Below are positions 35,831-48,299 of a stretch of DNA of 64,000 bases, piece after piece (the stretch's first letter is position 1; every line of letters starts with the position of its first letter). A model generated the notes under the pieces. The model was not told the origin of the DNA, made no database searches, and worked only from the letters and a program-made list of their open reading frames with translations. The DNA lies in the NCBI GenBank assembly GCA_958450325.1, contig CAUDLW010000092.1, positions 1 to 64,000 on the forward strand, written 5' to 3'. Source of the DNA: Agrostemma githago (taxonomy: Eukaryota; Streptophyta; Magnoliopsida; Caryophyllales; Caryophyllaceae). The position numbers and the translations under genes are program-made.

Positions 35831-36309
35831 CCAACATGATTTTAATATTTTAACAGGTTAACAATTTAATTATCAAATTAGTTATCAAATTAATTAATAA
35901 TTCAAATAACAAATTTAATAACAAACACCAATTTAGTTAAATCGGTTTTTCTAACGTTAACATGTTAATTAAGGAAAAAACTCAATGATATTATCACGAT
36001 AAATTTAAATACCAATTATTTATTGCCATACTTAGACAATATAATGATGATTCATTCCTTGATTAACATATTATACGTTAGAAAACCCGTAGTTAAATTG
36101 ACAAATTAATACGTAACAAATTATTTACGAGTTAACTTAATTATAATAAGTGAATAAGTAAAGAGTGAAGACTATAATTAAGTAATAAACAACAATAATT
36201 AACAAAATTAAAGTAAAGGGGACTAAGATAGAAAATGCAAACAAAGGTTGTAGAAAACCGGAAAAGCGGTCGAATAGCGAGATTCGATAGATTATAATAA
36301 TAAAAAAAA

Positions 36310-37389
36310 GGGTTATTTAATATCAATAATACTGACTATTGGACATATTCCAATAATAATACCAATTACAGTTAATCCAAGAATAATACATTGAATTGAA
36401 GTATTCTAATGATAATGGTACAGTGGAGCGGTTACCTGAATAACCGGTCCACCTCCCCTTAAGCGCCTCATTTAATTCCTACTATCACCATTACCATTTA
36501 CTTCACTCTCCATTTACTTCTCACTCTCCCTTGAGAATGAATCTAGACCTGGTAAGAGGAAGAAATCTGGTACAACAATTGTGAATGACAAAACAGATTT
36601 TGAAAAACTTAGTGGACAGTTTATTAAAACATAAACATAAACTCCCGAATTGGACCTAGAAACCATAATCGAAACACTAATCGAATAACTATAAACCCAG
36701 AAAAGAAACTTAATCAAAACAAAACCCCAAATTGTCGAAATTTGCAGAAAGATAAAATAGTATTTGATTGACCAAGTGAATTGTGCTAAAATTGGAAATT
36801 AGAAGCGAATCTAGTCCCAAATAGGACCCATAAATCATAATCGAAACGGTAATCGAATAAATACGAACCCAGAAAAAAAAACCTAATTGAAACCAAAACC
36901 CCAAATTTGTACAAAATAAAACAAATTAGCAATGCTTAAAGAAAAGAGAGTACCTGGAAGTTGAAGGAGACAGAGAATCAGAGATGGGGCGATAATTAAT
37001 TTTGATGGTTTGATTGATTATCACATTGGATAATGCTCCGTATGTTTTTTTTTAAAATTAATGAAGTTTATGTTTATGTCTTGACGGAGAACCCATTATT
37101 AGATTTAATGAGAGGAGAGTAATGGAAATCAAAACTTTTTTAAATTTTTTGCAGAGTTGTCGTTGAAGACAAGAATTTAAGTAGGATGGAGATAAAAAAT
37201 TGGGTAAGTGGGTATGTATTGAATAAATTGAAGTAACAGGTTATTTTTCAGAAAGGTTGCAGATAACATATGCAACTGTACCATTATCATTAGAATACTC
37301 CAATTCGATGTATTATTCTGGGATTAACTGTAATTGGTATCATTATTGGAATACGCTCAATAGTCAGTATTATTGCTATTAAATAACCC
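36310..37389. mobile_element. MULE-like element with about 115-bp inverted repeats
   Basis: The arms at 36310-36424 and 37272-37389 are inverted copies (GGGTTATTTAATATCAATAA against GGGTTATTTAATAGCAATAA). Flanks are TAAAAAAAA and TAAAAAAAC, a 9-bp TSD with one mismatch. Long arms and 9-bp TSD fit Mutator-like elements. No transposase. The inside has an imperfect tandem duplication (about 36600-36750 and 36800-36925), and its minus strand resembles a plant 5' UTR plus intron start (CTTCCAG|GTACTC near 36945-36960). Confidence 0.78.
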
Positions 37390-37398
37390 TAAAAAAAC

Positions 37399-37773
37399 CA
37401 TAAACCCAATATGATCAATTCTTCAATATAGCAAATTAGTACCAAAAACGCATCCAAAACCTTCAATTCATCAAACTTCAAGATTAATACTTTTTATATT
37501 AATTACTATATTTTGTATATATTTTGTATATATATAAGAGTAGCTTTTATAAGATTAGTAATTTTTTTTAATAACTTATATTATAAGATTAAATTATTAG
37601 AAATTTAGAATAGTATAAATGTGAGTAAGATTTGAGAGAACACAATTAGTAAGAATGATTACAAGATTAGAAATATATTAAAATGATTTGTGTGAAATAA
37701 AGTTGGATGAAATGAAATGAATATTTTATAGGGAAAAAAAGAAAAAAAAAAGAAAAAGAAAGAGACATTGCAC
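37399..37773. other. AT-rich DNA upstream of the cyclin promoter
   Basis: No gene seen. A purine-rich run lies at 37731-37766. Confidence 0.4.
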
Positions 37774-37784
37774 CCCAACGGCCA
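37774..37784 (+). promoter_or_regulatory. MSA-type G2/M promoter element
   Basis: CCCAACGGCCA matches the MSA consensus YCYAACGGYYA at every position. MSA sites bind three-repeat MYB (MYB3R) factors that drive G2/M genes. It lies about 1.2 kb before the cyclin start codon and a few hundred bases before the likely transcription start. Confidence 0.65.
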
Positions 37785-37792
37785 ATAATGAC

Positions 37793-38015
37793 AATTTTTC
37801 TCGGGCTCGGGCCCGCCGTGCCCGGGTCGTGCCTGACCCGCACCTATCAGCGTGCCGGATCGAGCTGTACTCGTGCCAGACACGGGCTTCTCACCCAATT
37901 CACCACCGAGATCCAACCGGCAGATCGTGCCCGTGCCAGACACGATTTTTCACTCGAGTCAAGCTGGTCGTGCCCAAAAACCGTGCCGAACTCAACCGAC
38001 AGTGACGCCCAATCC
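37793..38015. other. GC-rich patch
   Basis: A stretch far richer in GC than its surroundings, with repeated CGTGCC/GGCACG words, for example CTCGTGCCAGACACG twice. It may be a small transposon remnant or part of the cyclin upstream region. No terminal repeats could be fixed. Confidence 0.4.
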
Positions 38016-38084
38016 GAATTGCATGGTCTAAGTGTACTCCATAAGACCATGACTATCCATACTAATGAGGTGGTTCATAAATTC

Positions 38085-38097
38085 TAACCCTAACCCT
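38085..38097 (+). promoter_or_regulatory. Telo-box-like motif
   Basis: TAACCCTAACCCT is a double AACCCTA word. Telo-boxes are frequent near transcription starts of plant genes active in dividing cells. Here it sits just before the probable 5' UTR. Confidence 0.5.
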
Positions 38098-38099
38098 GG

Positions 38100-39021
38100 G
38101 CAGAGTTGGTGACAGCGCTACATCTTTCATCTTTCAAATTTGAAAAAATTGAAATCAACCTATTCCTCCTCCCACTCTCCCAGTATATCATCTTTATTTC
38201 CTCCTCGCTTATCCTCCTCCTCCTCCTCATCTTCCTCGAAAAAATTGAAAAGTTTCATGGTGTTCGAAAGTCGAAAGTCTGAAGATTTTTCTCCTACTTC
38301 TGGTTCATTTCATGGGCTCATCAGGCAATAGTATTTGTTCCGGAGTGATTTTTGTTGTTTTGATGCTTGATTGATTGAGCAATTTCTATTTCAAAATTCA
38401 GTTCGTTGGTAAATCGGGCGAAGTAGTTCGGAAATCGTGCCGTCGAACTGTGAATCTGGTAACACTGAATAGATCTGCTTAATGTGGGTTGATTTAATTT
38501 TCATCTTTGCCATATTTTTCCTCTTGTGTAGCAATGGATCTTAATTGTAACTGAAGTAGATTTTCCCCCCTCACTCCTCACAATAATTAATCTCTTGGCC
38601 ATGTAATGTAGATGTAGTTAGGTTTGTAATTTGTTGTTGTAAGTACTTGAACAAAAGAACAATGTACATACCTTGTGTAGGTTTCGTCTCGCATGGGCAA
38701 CAACAATCCTCTCCTTGTCTTGTAAAATGACAAGTCTTTGAACGTCTCACATGTCTTCTGTTTTTATTTAATTATGTACGAGTATATTGTTAATGGGGGT
38801 GGGCTCTCTATGTATAATTCTGTTTGAGTATAGTTTGGATGAGAGAGGGTAGCTGAGCTGAGTTTAGTGAACTGATGCTATATTATCGGGGAAAGTTCAG
38901 ATGGTTTTACATTTTGTCTATTTAATTGAGTTCGTACCTCTGGCTTTCTCACCTTGTAATTCACTGGGAATTAATTTGCAGAAGTTGAGGGGAAAGCTTA
39001 GAGTTCTTCAACAAAGTAAAC
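38100..39021 (+). other. Probable 5' UTR of the cyclin gene, with an intron
   Basis: A CT-rich leader (38160-38240) is followed by a strong acceptor, TTAATTTGCAG, at 38971-38981, and then 40 bases to the start codon. A donor is not certain; CTG|GTAACA near 38459 is one candidate. Confidence 0.45.
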
Positions 39022-42000
39022 ATGAATAGGGAAAACATAGCTGACATCAAAGTAGGTGAGCGTGAGCCTTCTCTTCGGATTACTAGAGCAAGGGCTAAAG
39101 CTCTTGGTACACTGAGAGGGCAAGCCCAAAAACCTCCACGCCCAGAACCAAACAAATTTCTCAGACCAAATTCAAAGAGATTGGCATCGGATGAGAATAG
39201 TATTACTGCTCCGACTGCCAGCCCTCAGAAGAAAAGAAGAGTTACACTTGCCAATGTTACCAATGTGCTGTGTGAACAGTCATATGTCCCTTGTTTTAAT
39301 CCAGGAAAATTTCAGGCAAGTACCTTGCAGCTCTGACATGTTTGTGTTTTGAAATTTGTTCGTTGTTAATTAAAGCAAATCCTTTTCTTTTTTTTCACTT
39401 CATCAAGATTACAGTATTTTCCAATTGCCATAGGTTATTTTTGTAGAACTATAGATTGTTTAGGGACGACTCAATATGAAAGTTGCATCTGGAATTGCAT
39501 AGAATGACAGTTGCTTCATGATTTTAAAGTAGTACAAAGGTATAGTGAACCATTTTATTTTATTCCATGGTAATCCAAAACTAGAGAAAAGTGAGTCTTT
39601 GGCTCATGGCTCTATTGGAAATTGAAACTAAATCATTCTCATAGGAAACAAATTTATACTCGGGAATCTGAGTGAAGATTATTTTTTCTATCAATGTTGT
39701 GTTTGCAGACTTTTGTTCTTATGTTTTCCTTATTCTTGATGCCAGAATAGCAAGCAGGTCAAGACAGGTCCTGCGAAAAAGAGTGCAAAGGTGACACCAA
39801 CTGTCCCGAAAGGAATGCAAGCTGACGAAGATGACGTAAAAGATAAAATAGTTGTAGACATATCAAAGTTGACAGTGAAACCTAAACAAGTTAACTCAAG
39901 TTATATTTCAATACTGCCCGAAGAGAAGCATGAAGATCATAAATTTCAAGAGAATGTACCACTTCCGTCTATTTCTGATGGTACTAGAGACAGGCTAGTA
40001 GTGCCAGAGCCTCTTCAACAAGGTATAAACATGGAACCAAATAGAAACAAAATTACAACACAATTTATTTGGCTTCAGTTTGTGTGAGTAGATTCATAAT
40101 CGTTCTGACCTTTGCTTGTGATGTCTCTTCTTGCACATTCTTAATGACTCATGTGGTTCTATGCACAAAAATAATTTCGATTTCTGAATAGTCAAAGCTC
40201 AAATATTTAGGTTATACTCCTGTCTCATAACTCTTTAGATAGTTTATTCTACATTTCAATCTTCTCTCTTCATCTATTTCTTTTGTATGTTTGTCCCCCC
40301 CCCCCCCACCCCACACACATGCGTTGTGTGATGGAATGTGCATGTTAGATCCCCTGTAAGGCTATCCTACTCGCATGTGCTTGCATAAAGAGCCGGTCCG
40401 AAAGCAAATGTCAACTATGTGATTGTGGATTGATGAAAGTATTCTGATTTCTACAATATAGTTGGGGTTATGTTGTCTCAACTCAACTGTTAATTTCCGT
40501 TTTGGCTTGTTTCTGTATTTGATACAGGGGGTAAAGATAATGAGAAAGCTGTAGGTTCCACTAATCCGAGCGTACTAGATATTGATTTCAATCAAAAGGA
40601 TCCTCTAATGTGTGGTCTTTATGCTTCTGATATATATGAGCACAAGCGTGTGACAGAGGTATGACTGTGTATGCCTTATGGTTAGTCTATCACTGCCATT
40701 GTAAAAGTGGATTACTATTTTTATTTCCATTTTGTAACTTGTTTACTTGCTATTATGGGTTGCTATTACCTCTATATTTTTCTGAACATTTATTAAAAAT
40801 CTTCATAGCATAAAGGTTTAGGTAAAAGACAAAAAAGTCTGTAGTTAACTGAAAACCAAACCAATTGTATTTTTATCAATGTCATTTAAATGTAAAAAGT
40901 TGAGTTTTTCTAAATAATTGTAGTTTGTGATTTTCAAGGTTGTTTGGCTGCATTTCTTATTCATGGGAAGTAGAAGTTACTAAGAATTGAATAGATAAAG
41001 TGTTGCTTGATATCCTAATTCATGAATTCTAATTACTACATAATGTACGAAGTCATTTGCCAAGCCCCTTGGTAAGTGCGAGTCCCATGTGAATACATTC
41101 ACACATCTTAACCAATCAATTCTATATATTTAATTAAAATATACTCTATAACTCACATGTATTCCACAAATGTATAGAAATGATTGAAATGGAAGAAGTA
41201 TATTTCACAGGAATTGCAACAATTTAATCACGTTATTATAAATATTGAGAACGAACACAAAGTGTACAACTACTGCGAAAAATCCAAATTACTACAATTG
41301 AAAAATACTGAGGAAAATGCAAAAGGTTTGGTTTTTAATTAAGTACATAAGGAAAATCTTGTCTTTTAGCTAAACCTTTATATTATACCCAGTAAAGATT
41401 TTTGAAAGAAAAACAAATGTTTGAAACCTTTAAATTTTACGACGTTTGAGAAATGGAGGTAATTGTAACCTGTAATAAACATAACAATCCACTTTTCCAA
41501 TGGCGGTTATAGAAAAAATGATCTTACAATGTCGAAATCAGAAATAAACAGTTTCTACAATGACAATGAAAGCTTTTAACTTGTAAACTGACGAAGTGTA
41601 CCATTAAGATGCCCTAAATCAGCACTTATTCTGCAATTTTATCAGGAAGGAAAAAACTCGATTTATTTGGATAGCGATTTCTTCTCTAAAAACACAAAGC
41701 TATGTAAGATGGTTGTACACTTTTTACATACCTGCTATTGTAAACTCACATCTTAGTTGAGCCTAGTACCCTTGTTGAACAAACTTTTTGTAATTATCAT
41801 GGTTTATGGTGTTGTCATAGGTATCCGTAGTGGATGACTCTACAATGTATTAATGTACAAATAATTTTACATGAGAGATTGATGTCCAAAATGGGTGGAA
41901 AATTTAGCGTGTTCTCTATATTTTATGTTTTTGTTTTTGGATAACAAAACTGTAAAAGAATCCCTATGGAATTTCCTTTTGTACTCTATTCAGCCTGATG

Positions 42001-45000
42001 TTGCTCAATTGTACATTTAGATTTGTGTTTCTTAATGGGATGCATGGAGTAATGTATTGTCTCTGTGCAGCTCAACCAGAGGCCCTCTTTTGATTATATG
42101 GAAACTATGCAGCGAGATGTCACTTCAAGCATGAGGGGAATTCTTGTCGACTGGCTTATAGAGGTTGGTGAAACTGCTTGCAGCTTGAAAATATTTTTGT
42201 CATTGAAGATAGAACATTTGAATGGTGAAGGTTGCTGTGTACATTGCACCTTTTAACCATGATACATACTCTTCCAGTTATTTGAAATTGCTGCATATTC
42301 CATTTTTGTTTGTTTCAATGGAATTGCTACATTTTCTTTTAGACGTCTTTTTACATTATTCGATTCATATTATTTGTGGACCCAAAATGAAAGTACTCTT
42401 TTATTCATAATTTCTTCAAGGAAAACATTATTTATAGGTGTACCCCACTACCACATGTTTGTCTTACTATTGGAGCCCAAAGAAAATGTAGCAATTCCCA
42501 AAGAATCGGAGGGAGTATTAAGGATCTACGAATAGTCATTCAAATGATCAAATTTTCACTAGCATGTGGTAAAGAAGAGCCAATTTTACATTAGTTAGTT
42601 GAGATGACTATGATTGTTTTTCTTTGACTGAATAGTCGAGAAGTTATCATGTGCAGCCTTTATTGGAGATTAATTATTCAACAATTATGCTTCTTTGCTA
42701 CATTCTTCATTGACATACTATACTACACATGTATATAGACAGGAGACTGAATGCATCTAGTCTTACTCCTATACTTCTTCCGTTCCAATAGGTTCTTTAC
42801 GTTTGCTTTTTAGGTACTATTCATAATTGAGGAAAATTATCGATATAACTTCTAATATATAAGATAAAATATAGTTATGTGAGATCTTGTTTAAATTGTC
42901 TAATCAAGTGCGTTATAAATATCAATTTTTTATAATATTTAGAAATATGTAACTAAGGATATGGCCAAAAGAAAACGTGCATTGGCAAGTGTGAAAAAGA
43001 AAACGTAAAGAGGGAGTATTAGAAAACACAAAGGGACTGTTTTCAATTGATCCATTCTAACAACTACGTCGAGAATTTAATCTTTGGATGGTTGCTCTCT
43101 TGAACAAGAAGTGCAATTAGGTTAAAGTTTTTTGCCCATGTTCCATCCTGTTACAAAGCTAGATAGTAATATGATCAAAACACTTTTCTACCTTTGTGTC
43201 CTTTTCTTCTGTGTTGTGGGTGAGGGAAAGTTCTCCTTCAGCAGTCATATGCTCGTTTGGACTCTCTTATCATCATTGTCAAACTTTTCCATGTTCCAGC
43301 ATTTCCAATGATAAAATTTCTGTCTTTGATAGCTATGTACTCCATATTATCTAGTGTAGTGTGATTATTCAAGTTCTGATGTGGGATCTTTTTCAGGTTT
43401 CTGAAGAATACAAATTGGTACCTGATACATTATACCTTACTGTGAATCTAATTGATCGTTACCTATCCGGACATTACATGGAAAAACAAAAGCTGCAGCT
43501 GCTTGGTGTGACTTGCATGCTGATTGCCTCGTAAGTTGTTATTTGTCATTTGGCTAAGTCTTCTATTGTACTCCCTCCATGTTTTTATTTTCTTCCCGTT
43601 TGGTTTTTCAGTCTCCAAGACGGTACTTTGACCGTGTATCTCGACATGTAAATGAAACTTTTCCTTGACGAAATATATATTTTATGAAAGATAATTTGAT
43701 AATAAATGTGCACTTTTGAGTTTCATGTATAAATCATTTTTATTTTCCAATATATTCATGCTCAAAGTTTGCTACCTTTGACCCTCAAAAAGCAAATGGA
43801 AAGAAAATAGGCAAATGGAGGGAGTATCTTAGTTTCATTTTCAGACTACAAGCACCAGCATAATTAGGTAGATAAGTAATTGTGCCTTGGTTTCTTTTGT
43901 TTGTGATTTCTAGAAAATATGAAGAAATGTGTGCTCCACAAGTAGAGGACTTCTGCTACATCACAGCAAATACTTACTCCAAAGAAGAGGTACGAGTGTA
44001 CGACTTTCACCTAATCACATTATTAAATCTAGTACATTAGATTGTATAAGAGGAATTGTAGAATTATATTGATGATTTAATTGTGTTATACAATGTACAA
44101 TGGTGTATATATATAGAGGATGTCTAATCTTAACCAACTAGTAACAAACTAACCAACTTATAATTAAGGTTCGTTGAGTCGGTTAGCCCACACACATCAT
44201 TCTAATAAAATCTAGAGTGGGTTTTGTTTATAAATCAAGTGCAACAACAAATTGATTGTATATTTTTTTCCGGGTATAAAATCATCGAAAAGAGTGGTGT
44301 TTGCACTGTTGGGTCATTACTCGTGACTTCGTGAGTATCACCCATTGCTAATTTTGCAATGGGCGGTTATTCTTTTTTCAAACGGAACTCATAATTAATC
44401 TTCGCTGGTGATTTGCTACTTTTTGTAGCAAATTTGATTTCTCACAGCTCCTTCTATGAATGCAGTGATGCCTACTGATCTTTTTTTAACTTAGCTGTGT
44501 CTTGATTCTCCAAATATTAAATATTACAGTTCATGACTGAATTGATATGACCAGGTGTTGCTGATGGAAAGGAAAGTTCTGAACTTTGTAGGCTTTCAAC
44601 TATCGGTTCCTACCATAAAAACATTTCTTAGGAGATATGTTCATGCAGCACAAGCTACTTGCAAGGTATGACTCGTGGGATACAAATTGGCTGACACTGT
44701 CAAATATTGACATGACTCGCATATTTGAAAAGGTTTTTTTAAAAAGATTTTAGCATTATTAGTACTTGAGATCCCATGTCTGAATTATTAACCGGTTTAT
44801 CCAATATTCTAATGTCGAATGTTCTATCCGAAATCCAATAGATCTAACTTGTTCTTGTCCACAATTACCCGTTTTAATCAAAATCTAATGTCCTATTCCT
44901 GATTTGCAGGAGCCTTCAGCTGAGCTAGAGTTCTTGGCAAATTACCTTGCGGAACTGACACTTGTCGAGTACAGCTTCCTTGAATTCCTCCCTTCACTAA

Positions 45001-45782
45001 TCTCTGCATCTGCGGTATTCCTTGCTAGATGGACCCTTGACCAATCTGCTCATCCTTGGGTCAGTTCTGTGATCTTTTTCATGATGATTTCTCGTATTTT
45101 TCCGAATAAACTGTCTTGCTTCGACCCGTTAATGTTTGATGCACTCATTGGTGGAGGGATCTTTTGCAGAATCCAACTCTGGAGCACTATACCGGTTACA
45201 ATACCCACAAACTTAAAGTTACTGTCACTGCTATGCAGGATTTGCAATTAAACATCCGTAAATGCACACTGAATGCAATTCGGGAGAAATACAGGAATGA
45301 AAAGGTAAATTCGTTCATTGAAATTGTGACAATTTTTATTTGGTTTTCACTTGTAAAAAGTCGGTCTTTTTGGAAATCTAATTTTATCATGGATCTTTAT
45401 AAGTACCATAGTATAATAGTTAGAGCTGTTAGCAGATAAAAGTGAGCGCACGTGAAAAACCTCACCCCAAGACCTGAATTAGACCCAAGTAGAAGTATAT
45501 GATAACAAGAAAATTATTTGAACGTTCAATTTTCTTGTTGCTTATGTTAACTTGATCCTAGTGATCTAACCCAAGTTACATCAGCTGAAACAGTCTAGTG
45601 AAAAGAAATAATGCAACTCAGACCCAAAAAACCTGACCTGAACTGATCCGATACAAATACATCGCAAAATCAATGCTGACTATATTCGCTCGATCTACTT
45701 CTAATGGAGCAATTGTTGACGTATGCAGTTCAATGGCGTGGCAAATATGTTGTCTCCTGAATCTGTTGAGCGTCTTTTCTGA
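39022..45782 (+). CDS. CYCA2: A2-type cyclin, ten coding exons
   Basis: A-type cyclins activate cyclin-dependent kinases in S phase to early M phase, in the nucleus. Exons: 39022-39315, 39746-40022, 40528-40658, 42071-42163, 43397-43530, 43914-43989, 44555-44665, 44910-45059, 45170-45304, 45729-45782. All phases fit and give 484 residues, a normal length for the family. An APC/C destruction box RVTLANVTN lies at residues 73-81. The N-cyclin fold has MRGILVDWLIEVSEEYKLVP, LIDRYLS and KYEEMCAP; the C-terminal fold has NYLAELTLVEY and ARWTLDQ; the end is VERLF. The LVDWL.EVSEEY phrase and the C-terminal domain are A2-like. No stops or frameshifts. Introns hold several transposons. The donor of the first coding intron is GC. 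Confidence 0.95.
39316..39745 (+). other. GC-AG intron of the cyclin gene
   Basis: The reading frame requires exon 1 to end at 39315 (TTTCAG), followed by GCAAGT, the usual consensus for a GC donor. The only nearby GT (39320) would put the exons out of phase. The acceptor is GCCAG at 39741-39745. Confidence 0.8.
40694..41505. mobile_element. Inverted-repeat element in cyclin intron 3
   Basis: Arms at about 40694-40880 and 41293-41505 are imperfect inverted copies. Shared words are AAAAGTGGATT, ATTACCTC, ATAAAGGTTTAG, TAAAAGAC and AAAACCAAACC. The centre (40881-41292) is unrelated AT-rich sequence. A foldback or MULE-type element is likely; no TSD could be fixed. Confidence 0.6.
42772..43018. 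mobile_element. Stowaway-like MITE in cyclin intron 4
   Basis: TA-bordered, 247 bp. The left end CTTCTTCCGTTCCAATAGG with TTTACGTTTGCTTTTT pairs with the right end (inward CTCCCTCTTTACGTTTTCTT), with small indels. Confidence 0.65.
43569..43826. mobile_element. Stowaway-like MITE in cyclin intron 5
   Basis: TA-bordered, 258 bp. The left end CTCCCTCCATGTTTTTATTT and right end (inward) CTCCCTCCATTTGCCTATTT match, then TTCTTTCC(C)GTTTG words in both arms. Confidence 0.85.
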
Positions 45783-46815
45783 AGTTCACCAGTGTTGCAG
45801 ATTCGACATAGGACTAGCTGAGTTTAAGGTAATTATTTGTTGACATCGTATTGAGAAAGGCTGCTCTCTCTCACAATGGCCTTCTGCAGCAGCAGTCTTC
45901 TATTTAAAATTCATTTAGTTTTCGTAGTAATGTCCATTAATTGAGTTCTGGCTCTCTCAGAACTGTCTTTCAATAGCACCCGTGGCAATGAATTGGCTAT
46001 ATAATGCTTAACCCCCTAGGCTTCGGGAGGATTTAGAGAGTAATTCAGGATTATGGGAATCGAACATTTGTATCTAAACCTGCAATTACAAATTCTGAAT
46101 AAGAAACCGATTGCTTCGAATGTCAATGTATTAACATCAGTATGAATACTGGGATGAAATCATGAGATGCTTACGGTTTCGAGAGTTCTTTTCCTTTCAC
46201 ACTCTAGTTACCTAAGTTTTACGTTTGGTATTTCGGATGAAAGCATAAATTTTTGTTGCCAGATGAAATGCTCCATATTAAGCAAAATTTACGGCTTTTA
46301 TGGCAGAACAAGCTCAAAAGCTACCCGCTTGAAAAACTAATTAAAAGTGGCTAAGCTAAATGAAAAGCTAACTCGCTGAACACCTACAACAAAGATAATA
46401 AGCTAGCTGAGATTTGGTTAAGTAAGCTACTTTAGTCAAATAAGTTGGTTGAAATATTGCGCCAAAGAAAGTCCTGCAATCCTGATCGTCAAATCCGCAA
46501 TCAAGACAGTAAATATAAAAGATAAACAAATAAACAAAGACGGAGGGAGTAATACGTTTAGTTGACCCCAAAGAAGCCCTCCACTAACTCGCAAATTCTT
46601 TAACTACTGCTAGTAAGTTCTCAAACTTTATCATTTTCAGGAAATTACTATAACCATGTTACTTAAATTGTGACTAGGTAACGCTGGCTTTGTTGCGGAA
46701 CAATTTGGTCCTTCCGAGGGATCTTAAGAGTCGCCAAGAAAGTTGGAGTGAAAAGGGTGATGTTCAGGTAGTTATTTTGTCGACCACTTTGATAAGGACT
46801 CAAAGTACTCAAAGT
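45783..46815. other. Cyclin 3' UTR and intergenic DNA
   Basis: The first part is the probable 3' UTR. Further on there is no gene. GACGGAGGGAGTAAT near 46540 looks like a single Stowaway end without a visible partner. Confidence 0.45.
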
Positions 46816-47920
46816 GATGTGAATGCGGAAGCGGTTTAGAATAAGAAATGAAAGTTGGGTCGAAGGTTAATGTAACATTGAGTGATGACGTGGTATTTGG
46901 AGTAGATTTGAACTAAGGTTAATGTAACCCTGGTTCGTGGTTAAGGTCTGTGAAGATTTTGAGTTTTATGGCTCGGTTATTTTTGGGAAGCAAATGCTTC
47001 GATTTTCTGTATTTTGAGATCCGATGTTAATGGTGAGTGACCAAAGGATATTTAACCCGTAGTTCGACCTTGAATCCGGAATTAATAGTTCAGAGTTTGG
47101 AGCACCAACCCTCTAAACACTTCGAAGCACCTTCACGAAGTTTAAACACGTGATTAACGAATTAATCCAAAGTTTGACAAGTTGTTTGTAAATTCATAAA
47201 TATTCGAGGTCTTTATTCAAATGGGACGTGACTTTATATAGCCTACATTACTTGATATTCCTAGTGATATTCTATAATAATATTAAGATAAAAAGGAAAC
47301 AAATGTTACAAAATATAACTACTAGTATCACATGTCACCTATGAGTGTGATCTTTATTCTATTTGCCTTAAATAAAAGATAGTGTGTGATCATAGGAGAT
47401 CACGACATCTCTTATTATGCGATGAAGATCCTTTTGCCATGTCTTCAAAATTACTATGTGATGCGTGATCTAATGCTTGAAATAATAGGTGGCGCGTGAA
47501 TGTATAAGATCACGACACTTCCAATTATTTGGCGAAGATCCTCTTGTTAGGGCTCAAGTTTAACTTTTTACTTCCAACCGGAACTGGAAAATCAACCAAT
47601 AACTTGGCTCCGACAGACCTTTAGGATCGTCTTGATTTTGAGAAAAAACAAGAGTTGTAGCTCTTATACTAATGTAACTTTTCAGTTTATTGACGAATAG
47701 AAATAAACGATAAACAAAATGGGATATTTAGCCCGTAGTTCAACCTTGAACCCGGAACTAATCACGAAAAGAGATTGGAGCCCAATCTTTTATCGCCCAT
47801 TCGAAGTACCTTCTCGAATTGAATCTTTTATTTATGAATCTTCATCTTCTTTATTGAATTTTCCCTCCATTGTCACTAATCCTTGCAAGAACTCTTCAAC
47901 TCCCTAATTAGATCTAAAAT
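46816..47920 (-). repeat. Diverged LTR pieces related to the 142-1103 LTR
   Basis: From TGATGTGAATGCGGAAGCGG the minus strand follows the LTR of the short gypsy element backward through GGATATTTAACCCGTAG to about 47240, then differs. A second, more distant copy of the same LTR segment (GATATTTAGCCCGTAGTTC) lies at about 47719-47830. Neither has clear ends, so they are older or related subfamily remnants. Confidence 0.65.
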
Positions 47921-48020
47921 TTCTCTACTAAAAACATAAAAGTTGGGGTGGTGATTAAGCTAGAGATCTAATGAAGCCCTCCAAAAATAGAGTCTAAGAT
48001 AAAGTGTATGTAAGGTAGAA
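47921..48020. other. Left flank of the RPA1-carrying TIR element
   Basis: Joins 52926 onward when the element is removed; part of an older LTR-like sequence. Confidence 0.4.
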
Positions 48021-48299
48021 ATCAAGGGTTGGGATGTCAACGGGTCGGTTTCAGATCGGGTGGAGCCTCACCCGAATCCGCATACTCCACTCGATCCATC
48101 CGTCACTCGATTAACCCTCCACCCGAATCCAATCCATCCGTCATCCATGGGTGATTCGGGTGGATCGGGTGCTTAACGGATGGAAAAATATTTAAAAAAA
48201 ATGCAATAAGAAATATACAAATTATAAGATGCGTAAAGTTTTTGGAATTTTTTGGTGATCGAAAATTAAGAAGGAGAAAGAAAGTCTAAGATGGTGACC

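Noticed and set aside
38085..38097. Interstitial telomere
   Set aside because: Only two AACCCTA-type units; better seen as a promoter telo-box.
40295..40307. Run of 13 C in cyclin intron 2
   Set aside because: Simple homopolymer, likely length-variable or a sequencing artefact; no motif around it.
46540..46555. Complete Stowaway MITE
   Set aside because: Only one end is visible; no matching inverted end within several hundred bases.
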